Below, one piece after another: positions 51,469-59,803 of a stretch of 64,000 bases of DNA; position 1 is the stretch's first letter; each line of letters begins with the position of its first letter. Under the pieces are notes generated by a model. It saw only the letters and a list, made by a program, of their open reading frames with translations, did no database searches and was not told the DNA's origin. The translations under genes were made by a program, and so were the position numbers. The DNA comes from Ligaoa zhengdingensis (GTDB taxonomy: Bacteria; Bacillota; Clostridia; Oscillospirales; Ruminococcaceae), in NCBI RefSeq assembly GCF_014384885.1, contig NZ_JACRST010000001.1:372001-436000 (forward strand), written 5' to 3'.

Positions 51469-51593
51469 TACTAAGTTTCCGCAAAAGAATCGGGGCGGAC
51501 TTGACAATTTCCCGGCCTCGCGTTAGAGTGAATCATAGAAAAATACTCGTCCTTTTTGACTGCGCATGTCGAATCCACAACAAGAGGTGTTTT

Positions 51594-52784
51594 ATGGAAT
51601 TTAACAGACAAAATACGCGCAAGGTCCTTGGAATTGTCGCCTTTGGGGTGCTGCTCTACTGGGGGCTGCAAAACCTCTCCTCCCTCTCGGACTTTTTCCG
51701 TTTTCTGGTTGGGCTTGCCGCGCCGTTTCTGATTGGGGCGTGCATCGCGTTCATCCTGAACGTGCCGCTCCGCCTGATTGAAAGGTGGGTGCTGCGCCCC
51801 AATCCCAAATCCAAAAAGCCGCAGCTCTGGAAGGAAAAGCTGCGCCGTCCGGCCTCCATCGTGCTGACGCTGCTGGCGGTGATCGGACTGCTCGCCATCG
51901 CGATGTTTCTGATCGTACCGGAACTCGGCAACAGCCTGGCGATGCTCAAAAACAGCATCCCCGGTTTTATCAAGCAGGCCGAGCAATGGATTACAGCGAT
52001 CTCAGTACGGATGCCGGAGATTGCAGGCTGGTTGACGAAGCTGGAACTGGACTGGAACCAAATCGGGCAGACGGTGCTGGGCTTTGTGCAAAACGGCGCG
52101 GGCAACCTGCTCAATTCCACCATCAGCGTGGCCGCCTCCATTTTCAGCGGCGTGTTCACCTTCTTTTTGGGATTTGTCTTTTCCATCTATCTGCTGATGC
52201 AGAAGGAAAAGCTCGCGCGCCAATGTAAAAAGCTGCTGTATGCGTTTTTCCCGTCGACCGTGGCCGACCGCACCATCTCGATCCTCACCCTGTCCAACCG
52301 GACCTTTTCGAGCTTCCTCACCGGCCAATGCACCGAGGCGGTGATCCTGGGGATGCTGTTCTTTGCGGTCATGTCCCTGTTTCGTTTCCCCTATGCGCTG
52401 ATGATCAGCGTGCTGGTTGCGGTGACCGCACTGATCCCGATCTTCGGCGCGTTTATCGGCTGCGCGGTGGGCGCGTTTGTCATCCTCATCATCAACCCGA
52501 TGCAGGCGTTTTGGTTTGTGGTCATGTTTATCATCCTCCAACAGATCGAGGGCAACCTGATCTACCCGCGCGTGGTGGGGAACTCGGTGGGCCTACCGTC
52601 CCTGTGGGTGCTTGTCGCGGTGACAGTGGGAGGCAGTACAATGGGGGTCGTTGGAATGCTGATCTTCATCCCCCTGTGTTCGGTGCTGTACACCCTGCTG
52701 CGGGAAACGGTGGGAAGGCGCTTGGCACAGCGCAGGATTTCCCCGGAAAAATGGAACGGAGAGCAAACGCCGGAGGAGGAATAA
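51594..52784 (+). CDS. AI-2E family transporter (PerM-like)
   Basis: 396 residues from the ATG after AGAGGTG; a much longer open frame upstream crosses the previous gene and is rejected. Eight or so transmembrane helices, with the family's extramembrane region (about 100-190) and FIGCAVGAFVILI and QQIEGNLIYPRVVGNSVGLPSLWVL near the end. Family members export quorum signals or act as Na/H antiporters; the substrate is open. It is 3 bp from the downstream cardiolipin synthase gene. Confidence 0.9.
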   Translation: MEFNRQNTRKVLGIVAFGVLLYWGLQNLSSLSDFFRFLVGLAAPFLIGACIAFILNVPLRLIERWVLRPNPKSKKPQLWKEKLRRPASIVLTLLAVIGLLAIAMFLIVPELGNSLAMLKNSIPGFIKQAEQWITAISVRMPEIAGWLTKLELDWNQIGQTVLGFVQNGAGNLLNSTISVAASIFSGVFTFFLGFVFSIYLLMQKEKLARQCKKLLYAFFPSTVADRTISILTLSNRTFSSFLTGQCTEAVILGMLFFAVMSLFRFPYALMISVLVAVTALIPIFGAFIGCAVGAFVILIINPMQAFWFVVMFIILQQIEGNLIYPRVVGNSVGLPSLWVLVAVTVGGSTMGVVGMLIFIPLCSVLYTLLRETVGRRLAQRRISPEKWNGEQTPEEE

Positions 52785-52787
52785 GCG

Positions 52788-54326
52788 GTGAAAAAATTAT
52801 TTCGGATGTTGTTTCAGAGGGTCGTGATCGTCGCCTTTTTCATCCTGGTTCAGGCGTTCCTGCTGGTTGCGATGATCTGGAAATTCAACGATTACTTTGT
52901 CTACTTCTATGCGATCTGCACGGTGCTGAGCATTGTGGTGGTTCTCTATATCATCAACAGCCGCAGCAATCCGGGCTATAAGATCGCCTGGATCGTGCCG
53001 ATCCTGTTGGTGCCCATCTTCGGCGGGCTGTTCTACCTGATGTTCGGTGGCAACCGACTGGGCAAGCGGGAGCGCCGGAAGATGGCCGTGGTGGCGGAGC
53101 GAACGCGCGCTGTCAGCCAGGACGACTGCCCGGTTTTGGACAAGTTGTGCGAACTCAACCCGGAGGCGGGCAATCAGTCCCGTTATATCAACGACTGGGC
53201 CGGCTACCCGCCCTATCAACACACCCAAACCGAATTTTTGCCCATGGGCGAGGTCAAATTCCAACGACTCGCCAAGGAGCTCAACAAGGCCGAGCACTAC
53301 ATATTTCTTGAGTATTTCATCATCCAGGAGGGAAAGATGTGGAACACGATCCTGGATATCCTGGTGGAAAAGGTGAAACAGGGGGTGGATGTGCGCGTCA
53401 TCTACGACGACATGGGATGTATCACCACCCTGCCCTACAAATACGACAAAAAGCTGGAATCGCTGGGAATTCGCTGCAAGGTGTTCAGCCCCTTCATTCC
53501 CGTGCTCTCCAGCCGCCTCAACAACCGCGACCACCGGAAGATCGCGGTGATCGACGGCCATACCGCTTTCACCGGCGGCATCAACCTGGCGGACGAGTAC
53601 ATCAACGCCTATCCCAAGCATGGCCACTGGAAGGACTGCGGCATCATGCTCAAGGGGGACGCGGTGTGGAGCTTCACCGTGGCTTTTCTCTCGATGTGGG
53701 ACTACCTGTGCGGCCTCCCTGAAAATGATTATTCCCGCTACCGCCCCACCGTCCATCAGGCAGCGCGGCCGGAAAACGACGGCTTTGTACAGCCGTTCAG
53801 CGATAGTCCGCTCGACGGCGAAGCGGTCGGCGAGACGGTCTACCTCAACCTCATCAATAAAGCAAAACAGTATCTCTATATCAGCACCCCTTATCTCATC
53901 ATCGACAACGAGATGGTGACCGCCCTTTCCATCGCCGCCAAAGCCGGGGTGGACGTGCGCATCACAACACCCCATGTGGCGGACAAATGGTTTGTCCACG
54001 CCGTCACCCGCGCCTACTACGAACAGTTGCTCGAAGCCGGGGTGAAAATTTACGAGTACACCCCCGGCTTCATCCACGCCAAGACCTTCGTGGTGGATGA
54101 CGAGTACGCGGTGGTGGGCAGCATCAACCTGGATTACCGCAGCCTCTATCTTCACTTTGAGTGCGCCGCATGGCTATACGGAACCCAGAGCGTGCTGGCC
54201 GCGCGCGACGACTACCAAAAGACGCTGGAGTTCTGCCATCAGATCACATTGAAGGAGTGCCGCCAGGTGAAGTGGTACCGCCGGATCGGGCGGGCGATTT
54301 TGCGCGCCTTTGCCCCGCTGATGTGA
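52788..54326 (+). CDS. cls: Cardiolipin synthase
   Basis: 512 residues. Two N-terminal transmembrane helices (about 10-60) and two phospholipase D motifs, HRKIAVIDG near residue 247 and HAKTFVVDD near 429. It condenses two phosphatidylglycerols to cardiolipin in the membrane. The start is GTG following GGAGGAGG. It is in an operon with the AI-2E protein and ends in a large terminator. Confidence 0.94.
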   Translation: MKKLFRMLFQRVVIVAFFILVQAFLLVAMIWKFNDYFVYFYAICTVLSIVVVLYIINSRSNPGYKIAWIVPILLVPIFGGLFYLMFGGNRLGKRERRKMAVVAERTRAVSQDDCPVLDKLCELNPEAGNQSRYINDWAGYPPYQHTQTEFLPMGEVKFQRLAKELNKAEHYIFLEYFIIQEGKMWNTILDILVEKVKQGVDVRVIYDDMGCITTLPYKYDKKLESLGIRCKVFSPFIPVLSSRLNNRDHRKIAVIDGHTAFTGGINLADEYINAYPKHGHWKDCGIMLKGDAVWSFTVAFLSMWDYLCGLPENDYSRYRPTVHQAARPENDGFVQPFSDSPLDGEAVGETVYLNLINKAKQYLYISTPYLIIDNEMVTALSIAAKAGVDVRITTPHVADKWFVHAVTRAYYEQLLEAGVKIYEYTPGFIHAKTFVVDDEYAVVGSINLDYRSLYLHFECAAWLYGTQSVLAARDDYQKTLEFCHQITLKECRQVKWYRRIGRAILRAFAPLM

Positions 54327-54339
54327 TATCGGATTGCGC

Positions 54340-54385
54340 AAACCGGCCGCGAGCGAAATTGAATTCGCCCGCGGCCGGTTTTTCT
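54340..54385 (+). terminator. Terminator of the cardiolipin synthase gene
   Basis: 18-bp stem AAACCGGCCGCG-A-GCGAA/TTCGC-C-CGCGGCCGGTTT, then TT. It lies between convergent genes. Confidence 0.85.
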
Positions 54386-54393
54386 TTCTATTT

Positions 54394-55380
54394 TTATATT
54401 GTTTCGCCATATAGCAGGGCGTACTGGCGGCGCACGCGGTCACGCACCTGCCTTAAAAACGGCTCAGGGCCGAGCACCTGTACCACGGGCCCGAACGACA
54501 GGACGCGGATAAGCAGCTCAGTTTCGTCGTGCAGGTCGTAATAGATCGTGCAGCGGTAGCTGTCGGTCTCCTCCTCGTACTCGGTGCGCTTTTCATAGTC
54601 AGCAAAGTGCAGCATACACCGCTCGAGCGCGTTGCGCTCGCGAAAGATACGCAGAACTACCGGCTGGGCGCAGCGGCTGCGCCTGAGCCAGCCGTCCAAA
54701 TCCACCTCGCCCGGGAAGGTCTGCCGGGAGGACTCCAGCTTGACGATCCGCCCGAGGTTGATGATTTGGATTCCCTTCACACAGCCATAGGCGAGGCGCG
54801 CGGCGTAGAGGCGGAACTTGTCGTCCTTTTGGGAATATTCCAACTTGCAGGGCAGATAATCGCCGACGATCGGCTCCTCCGCCTTGGGGGACTGGTAATG
54901 AAACTTGAGCGGCGTGCGCTCGCGGATGGCCCGCAAAATGCGGCCAAACCGCTCCCGATAGCCCTCGTCCACATAGTCGTCCCCATCCAGGCAGACATCG
55001 AACTCACAAAAGTCGTCGCGGGAAAATAACGGCTCAACCCCGCAGAGGTGCTCATCCAATTCCGTGAGCTGGCTGTCGGTAAAAAACAACCGGGCGCGCG
55101 GATCGGCCAGCACCGCCCTGATCCACGCCGCCTGCAAATCGGTCACCGGCAGGCGCGGCAGATGGGTCGTTTTGGAAGCATAACCATCCGGCGTCTCGTC
55201 CAGCAGCCCCCACTCACCCCCGCACAAGCGGGGCAGCAGGTACAGCCCGCTCTCCGCAAAGGCTTGCTGGTCGATCATCCGCGCGATCTCCCTGCGCGGG
55301 AGCGGTTCTTGTTCCGCCGCGCGCAGAATCCGCGCAACCACCTGATAATAGCAGCTGTAAAGCTCGGAAAAAAGTTCCAC
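54394..55380 (-). CDS. WYL-domain regulator, second gene of the pair
   Basis: 328 residues from a GTG that overlaps the stop of the upstream WYL gene by one base (TAGTG) behind GGGGAGGGG. N-terminal helical segment with possible winged helix (about 10-60). WYL domain about 155-225 (RTPLKFHYQSPKAEEPIVGDYLPCKLEYSQKDDKFRLYAAR), with FRLYA in place of a strict WYL core, then a WCX-like C-terminal domain. WYL proteins sense nucleic-acid ligands in several systems. Tight coupling to the first gene suggests a heterodimer like PafBC. The pair is divergent from the tRNA-like array and slipin. Confidence 0.8.
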   Translation of the reverse strand: MELFSELYSCYYQVVARILRAAEQEPLPRREIARMIDQQAFAESGLYLLPRLCGGEWGLLDETPDGYASKTTHLPRLPVTDLQAAWIRAVLADPRARLFFTDSQLTELDEHLCGVEPLFSRDDFCEFDVCLDGDDYVDEGYRERFGRILRAIRERTPLKFHYQSPKAEEPIVGDYLPCKLEYSQKDDKFRLYAARLAYGCVKGIQIINLGRIVKLESSRQTFPGEVDLDGWLRRSRCAQPVVLRIFRERNALERCMLHFADYEKRTEYEEETDSYRCTIYYDLHDETELLIRVLSFGPVVQVLGPEPFLRQVRDRVRRQYALLYGETI

Positions 55381-56618
55381 TATCTCTTCCCCTCCCCGCA
55401 GTAGATGTCGTACATGCGGCGCATATCGCTGCAAAACTTGCGAACCAATGTGGAGTCGGTGCATTCCAGCGAGAGAATCCGCCCGGTGAAGGTCTTGATC
55501 CACGACATCATCTCGTTCGCATCATAGGTCTCAATGGAATAGAGGAAGGTGTTCCCATCGATCTGAAGCAGCTCCCCGCCCCGTCCCTCCCGGCGCACGC
55601 GGTCGAGCAGGTAGCTCTCCTGTTCCGCATCGATGCGCAGCTTCATAAAAAGCTGTTCCTTGCGATGCCGTCCACCGAATGAGACCCCCCAACAGCTTGG
55701 TAAAGCGCGGTCGAGCGCCTGTTGCAGCGCCTCAAATTCGGGTACAGATTCCCCGGGCAATACCGCCGCGATGCTGTCCAGGCGGAGATTGACAAACCGG
55801 CAGACTGTACTGCGGTAGAGGCAGACATACCGCCGGCCGCTCTGCACGCTCACCAGAATGCGCAGAGGAATGCCTTGGATAAAGGTGCGATGTCCGCTGC
55901 GGCGGCTGTAGTTCTCCAAGGTGACCGACCGCCGGCCGTCGATCGCGTCGGTCAGCGCCCCCAGCACACCGTCCTCCAGCGTGTGGACGATGAAGTGGTG
56001 CTTAAAATAAAAGAGGTCGTTTTCCTCCTCCGCCGTGTCCAGAAGGGTGCTGCCCACAAAGCCGAACGGCGCGACCTCTTGGAAGAACCGCACCGCATCC
56101 AGCAGCTCGCGGCGGCAGGGCATCGAATCGAGCGCACGCGCGGAAAGCGTATAATAGAGTGCCCTGCCCCGCTTCTCGCCGCGCATCACCCCTTCCCGCT
56201 CATACTCGCGCAGCTTGGCGCGCACCGTCTGGGCATCGAACACCGCTCCATACCGCTCGCTCATCGCGTCAGCCGCTTGTTCGGTGGTTCGCGCTTCGCC
56301 ATCCGCAAATAAATCCAGCAGAAAAAAGTGAAGCCGAATGTCGGTCTTGGTGAAGCTCTTGGACTTCCACGCGGCATACAGCGGATTCTGCGGCACCCGG
56401 GCGCTATCCACCGAGAGGAACACCCGCTTGCCCCTGGCGGAATTTTCCCAGCGGACGCTGTGGGAAAGCCAGCTCTCGATGCGGCGGCGCTCGTTGTCGT
56501 AGGTGCGGGCGCTCTTTGCGGTGTAGTCGCCGCGCGTCTTGAAGCCGTAGACATAGAAGTCCCTCATATATTCCCGAATCTTGTCGAAGTTTTTGATGAG
56601 CTCGCTGAACTCGGACAC
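55380..56618 (-). CDS. WYL-domain regulator, first gene of the pair
   Basis: 412 residues from a GTG after AGGGGGAAC. A winged helix-turn-helix (about 90-150: TEQAADAMSERYGAVFDAQTVRAKLREYEREG) is followed by a WYL domain (about 225-290: RRSVTLENYSRR, then GIPLRILVSVQSGRRYVCLYR) and a C-terminal extension. RRYVCLY stands for the WYL core. The first 85 residues are an extra basic region. Its promoter should face away from the array, in the 56619-56720 region, which has a TTCATATGAA palindrome. Confidence 0.8.
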   Translation of the reverse strand: MSEFSELIKNFDKIREYMRDFYVYGFKTRGDYTAKSARTYDNERRRIESWLSHSVRWENSARGKRVFLSVDSARVPQNPLYAAWKSKSFTKTDIRLHFFLLDLFADGEARTTEQAADAMSERYGAVFDAQTVRAKLREYEREGVMRGEKRGRALYYTLSARALDSMPCRRELLDAVRFFQEVAPFGFVGSTLLDTAEEENDLFYFKHHFIVHTLEDGVLGALTDAIDGRRSVTLENYSRRSGHRTFIQGIPLRILVSVQSGRRYVCLYRSTVCRFVNLRLDSIAAVLPGESVPEFEALQQALDRALPSCWGVSFGGRHRKEQLFMKLRIDAEQESYLLDRVRREGRGGELLQIDGNTFLYSIETYDANEMMSWIKTFTGRILSLECTDSTLVRKFCSDMRRMYDIYCGEGKR

Positions 56619-56699
56619 CGCCGTTCCCCCTCTCTTTTCTGCCCTCTATTGTACCAGCGGAACCCCAGAAAAGCAATTGGGGCGATGTTCGCAGCTTTT

Positions 56700-56738
56700 T
56701 TCATATGAACGATCTGGAAAACGGTGGTAGACTGAAAC
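56700..56738. promoter_or_regulatory. Candidate control region between the WYL pair and the RNA array
   Basis: A 10-bp palindrome TTCATATGAA (56700-56709) and an inverted repeat GTGGT-N8-ACCAC (near 56724-56741). Both lie where a divergent regulator would act. The interval 56740-56882 is otherwise occupied by GC-rich hairpins (GGCC-rich near 56756, CGGCC/GGCCG at 56798-56823, GATGG/CCATC at 56835-56851), probably the start of the RNA. No promoter is convincing. Confidence 0.35.
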
Positions 56739-56882
56739 CACAGCAAACGGAAAAAGGCCGGCCCGGCCGGCGATTCCAAACAACATCCCGTATTTTCGGC
56801 CTTATAGGCCTTAAATAGGCCGGAAATCCTATGCGGATGGTTTTTCGCCATCGCGGTGCCGCGGGTTCTGCCCGGCGGTATG

Positions 56883-57142
56883 CCGGAAATCCGGTTGGAG
56901 TGGGGCGCAGACGCGGGTTCGATTCCCGCCCCGGTTTCCCCGGGTAGCCAAGCGGTCAAGGCGGCGCTCCGATCACGAACGTGTCGGCGGTTCAACTCCG
57001 CCCCTGAAAAGGTAGCTCAGTTGGTAGAGCAGTTCGCTTCTGAACATTCGGCGGTTCGAATCCGCCTCCGAAAGGATTGCTAAGTGGTTAAAGCGGTTCA
57101 GCCAATGGTGACGCCTCTCACGCGTTGTGGTTCGACTCCACG
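56883..57142 (+). ncRNA. Array of tRNA-like modules with capped acceptor stubs
   Basis: Four T-arms with consensus loops TTCRANT: GCGGG-TTCGATT-CCCGC (56913-56929), GGCGG-TTCAACT-CCGCC (56986-57002), GGCGG-TTCGAAT-CCGCC (57050-57066) and TGTGG-TTCGACT-CCACG (57126-57142). Three D-arms with the GG pair: 56947-56962, GCTC-AGTTGGTA-GAGC (57015-57030) and GCT/AGC (57079-57094). Each T-arm is joined to the next D-arm by a short closed stem: CCCGG-TTTCC-CCGGG (56930-56944), CCT-GAAA-AGG (57003-57012), TCC-GAAA-GGA (57067-57076). Weak stems sit in the anticodon position. No module has acceptor ends or a CCA. The pattern is a tRNA mimic like bacterial Y RNA modules, repeated. Confidence 0.8.
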
Positions 57143-57169
57143 CTCAAAAGAACGGAAGCGCCCGCGCGG

Positions 57170-57376
57170 CCCCGCCGCAGTTGTATCCGACGGCGGAAGA
57201 ACCGCGGCAACAGCAAAACTTCCCTGCGGCGGGGAGGATACCGCGCCGCGCGATAAGCAGCCCACGCCCCCATGGGGAACCGGCCGCGGCCGCGCGCGCT
57301 CAACCTCCGCCCCGAAGCGGCGCTGTGGGCTGCGCGAGAACTTCCGTCCGCCGTGCAACCGGGCGGCCTCGCCCGG
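57170..57376 (+). ncRNA. GC-rich structured RNA region between array and slipin gene
   Basis: Long-range perfect pairings: CCCCGCCGCAG (57170-57180) with CTGCGGCGGGG (57224-57234), GCAGCCCAC (57257-57265) with GTGGGCTGC (57325-57333), and a hairpin CCGGGCG-GCCT-CGCCCGG (57359-57376). Together with the preceding array this could be one transcript of several hundred bases. It could instead be the leader of the slipin mRNA. An open frame crosses it but is not credible as coding. Confidence 0.6.
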
Positions 57377-57413
57377 ATTGACCATAACCATCGACAGAAA
57401 AGAGGGAATCCTG

Positions 57414-58556
57414 ATGAAATTGATCCTGAATGAAAACCAGTGCGCCTATCTGATGAAGGACGGCGTGTTCCAAAAGCTGCTCTTCGCGGGCAAGCACCGC
57501 ATCAATACGCTGTTGGGCTACACGGCCAAAGCCGTGGAGCTGTCCGGCGAGGTGAACACCTGCGGCATCCCCGCGGATGTGCTGATGGCCAACGCTGAAT
57601 TTGCCGCCTCCACGGTGCGGCTACAAATCCCCGATGACTGCATCGCCGTGCACTCGACCGACGGCATGTTCAGCGGGGTGCTCACCGGGAAGGACTACCT
57701 CTTTTGGAACGTCCACGAAAAACATACCTTCCAACTGCTGAGCCTGCAAAATCCGGAGGACGCGGCCTCAGTGCCCGCCTACCTGTGGCGGTTCATCCCG
57801 GCGCGGCTCTACCACAAGGCGGAGGTCGGCAGCGGCGAGACGGCGCTGCTCTACTTCGACAACCAATATCAGCGCTCGCTCAGCGCGGGCACCTACTGGT
57901 TCTGGAGCTGGTCGGTGACCGTAACCCACAAGCTCTACGACCTCAAAATTCAGCAGCTCGAGATCGGCGGGCAGGAAATTCTGACCGCGGACAAGGTGGG
58001 GGTGCGGCTCAATCTGCTCTGCGGTTACCGCATCACCGACCCTGTGGAGCTGTCCGTCCGGATACAAAACCACAGGGAGCAGCTTTACGCCTATGTGCAG
58101 CTCGCCGCCCGGGCGCTGGTTGGGCGGCTCAGCCTCGACGAGCTACTCGCCCGCAAGGACACCCTTGGAACCGAGCTGCTAAAGCTGCTTCAGGCCGGCC
58201 AAGACGCTTTCTGTGTGGAGTTCTCCTCCGCGGGCATCAAGGACATTATCCTGCCCGGCGAAATCCGCGAGATCATGAACACCGTGCTGGTGGCGGAGAA
58301 GAACGCGCAGGCCAACGTCATCACCCGGCGGGAGGAGGTCGCCTCCACCCGCAGCCTGCTCAACACCGCCCGCCTGATGGACGAAAACCACACCCTCTAC
58401 CGCCTCAAAGAGCTGGAATATTTGGAGAAGGTCTGCGACCGGGTGGGGAACATCTCCCTGAACGGCGCGGGCAACGTATTGGAGCAGCTCAGCGGCCTGC
58501 TCGGCGCGGGAAAAATCAGCGCACACGCTTCCACTCAGGACGGCAGCGATTGCTGA
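57414..58556 (+). CDS. SPFH/slipin (Band 7) protein
   Basis: 380 residues from the ATG after AGAGGGA. An in-frame extension to 57084 would run through the tRNA-like array and is rejected. The SPFH domain (about 180-300) has YDLKIQQLEIGGQEILTADKV, RITDPVELSVRI, then the long helix LVAEKNAQANVITRREEVASTRSLLNTARLM typical of slipins. The usual N-terminal hydrophobic hairpin is weak, and residues 1-100 form a separate domain (MKLILNENQCAYLMKDGVF). SPFH proteins build oligomeric cages at membranes. Slipins are known companions of RNA-repair genes. Its end overlaps the convergent yibE/F-like gene by 22 bp. Confidence 0.85.
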   Translation: MKLILNENQCAYLMKDGVFQKLLFAGKHRINTLLGYTAKAVELSGEVNTCGIPADVLMANAEFAASTVRLQIPDDCIAVHSTDGMFSGVLTGKDYLFWNVHEKHTFQLLSLQNPEDAASVPAYLWRFIPARLYHKAEVGSGETALLYFDNQYQRSLSAGTYWFWSWSVTVTHKLYDLKIQQLEIGGQEILTADKVGVRLNLLCGYRITDPVELSVRIQNHREQLYAYVQLAARALVGRLSLDELLARKDTLGTELLKLLQAGQDAFCVEFSSAGIKDIILPGEIREIMNTVLVAEKNAQANVITRREEVASTRSLLNTARLMDENHTLYRLKELEYLEKVCDRVGNISLNGAGNVLEQLSGLLGAGKISAHASTQDGSDC

Positions 58557-59710
58557 ATCTCCTCCGGCTTGGGCTGAGCCCCGCGGCCGCGCGTCAGTAG
58601 AAACCCGCTGGTGAGCGCGGTGAACGGCGCGACCGACACGAGGCCGAAGCTGCCCACGACTGTGTCGATGATCTCAGCGGCCACATACTTGTAGTTGAGA
58701 ATGTTGTAAATGGGGGTGCCCTGCGCCATAAACACCATCAGCAGCGCGATGTAGCCCCCGGAATAGGCGAGCAGCAGGGTGGTGGTCATGGTGCCCATGG
58801 CCGCGCGCCCCACATTGAGCCCGGACCGGGTGGCTTCCCGCCATCCGATCCCGGGCTTTTTTTGTACCACCTCGTTGACCGCCGAACAGATATCCACCGC
58901 CAAGTCCATCACCGCGCCTGAAGAGCCGATGAAGATGCTCGCCATAAAAATTTTGGTGAGATTGAGGTCCTGGTAACCGCTGTAGAGCAGGCTCTCCGAG
59001 TAGGCCATCACCGCTCCGTGGATTTGAAACTGCCCGGTGCACACGACGCCCAGCAGTGCGGTGACCAGCAGGCCGATCGCCGCGCCCGAGGTGGCCGCGG
59101 CGCACCGCCGGTCGAACCCGTAGACCAGCGCGATGATCAGCACAGTGAGCAGAAGTGTGATGAACAGCCCGGTCCAGATCGGGTTCCAGCCGTTCAGATA
59201 GAGCGGCACCAGCACCTTCCAGAGGATGAGCACGGTAAGCACGAACGAAAGAATGGCGCGCACGCCGGTCCGTCCCGCGAACAGGACGAGAAACGCGGCA
59301 AAGCAGACGGCGAGCACCGCTTCCTTATCGAGGCGGTAGTGGTCGATCATATTGGTGGAGAGAATGCGGTCCCCCTCGTAGCTGACGACCACCTGCGCCC
59401 GGTCCCCCACTTGAAAGATTTTGTCCTGCTCGAGCGACCCGTTCAGCAGATTGAAGCCCTCGGTGGTCCGGCCGCGAAACCGGCCGCCCAGCAGCTCGAC
59501 GGTGCAGGTCTGTTCCCCCGAGCGGATGAGCCCGGTGTCGACCACCCGTTCGTTGTTGACCGCCAGCACCCGTGCGGCGCAGCGGTCGGCCCCTTTGTAG
59601 ATCACCGCATCCTCGTAGCCGGTTGGCAGAAAGAGCAGCAGCACCACCAGCGCCAGACAGACCAACACCGGCAGGTTGTAGCGAAGCCTTTGCTGTTTTA
59701 TGTCCTCCAT
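58535..59710 (-). CDS. YibE/F-like membrane protein
   Basis: 391 residues from the ATG after AGGAGG. One N-terminal membrane helix, an extracytoplasmic beta domain (about 35-125), then seven to eight helices with GSSGAVMDLAVDICSAVNEV and the GRAAMGTMTTTLLLAYSGGYIALLM motif of the YibE/F family. Function unknown in general; a transport role is suspected. It overlaps the slipin gene at the 3' ends. The terminator of the alkaline phosphatase gene lies just upstream. Confidence 0.85.
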   Translation of the reverse strand: MEDIKQQRLRYNLPVLVCLALVVLLLFLPTGYEDAVIYKGADRCAARVLAVNNERVVDTGLIRSGEQTCTVELLGGRFRGRTTEGFNLLNGSLEQDKIFQVGDRAQVVVSYEGDRILSTNMIDHYRLDKEAVLAVCFAAFLVLFAGRTGVRAILSFVLTVLILWKVLVPLYLNGWNPIWTGLFITLLLTVLIIALVYGFDRRCAAATSGAAIGLLVTALLGVVCTGQFQIHGAVMAYSESLLYSGYQDLNLTKIFMASIFIGSSGAVMDLAVDICSAVNEVVQKKPGIGWREATRSGLNVGRAAMGTMTTTLLLAYSGGYIALLMVFMAQGTPIYNILNYKYVAAEIIDTVVGSFGLVSVAPFTALTSGFLLTRGRGAQPKPEEIQQSLPS

Positions 59711-59749
59711 CTCGTATCCTCCTAACAATATTTCACGGTCCTGCAAGAA

Positions 59750-59779
59750 AAGCAGCCGGCGGGATGCCGGCTGCTTTTT
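59750..59779 (-). terminator. Terminator of the alkaline phosphatase gene
   Basis: GCAGCCGGC/GCCGGCTGC stem followed on the minus strand by TTTTCTT. Confidence 0.85.
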
Positions 59780-59803
59780 CCCGAAGTGCTGTGCCGCTGA
59801 ATG

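Noticed and set aside
56883..57142. Functional tRNA genes (D- and T-arm matches, Arg- or Ile-like anticodon positions)
   Set aside because: No module has pairing acceptor strands or a CCA end, the anticodon stems are short or unpaired, and neighbouring modules share closed stubs. They are annotated as tRNA-like instead.
57084..57413. 110-codon N-terminal extension of the slipin gene
   Set aside because: It crosses the fourth tRNA-like module and the GC-rich hairpins, has low-complexity Arg/Pro/Gly content and no ribosome site; the ATG at 57414 has AGAGGGA.
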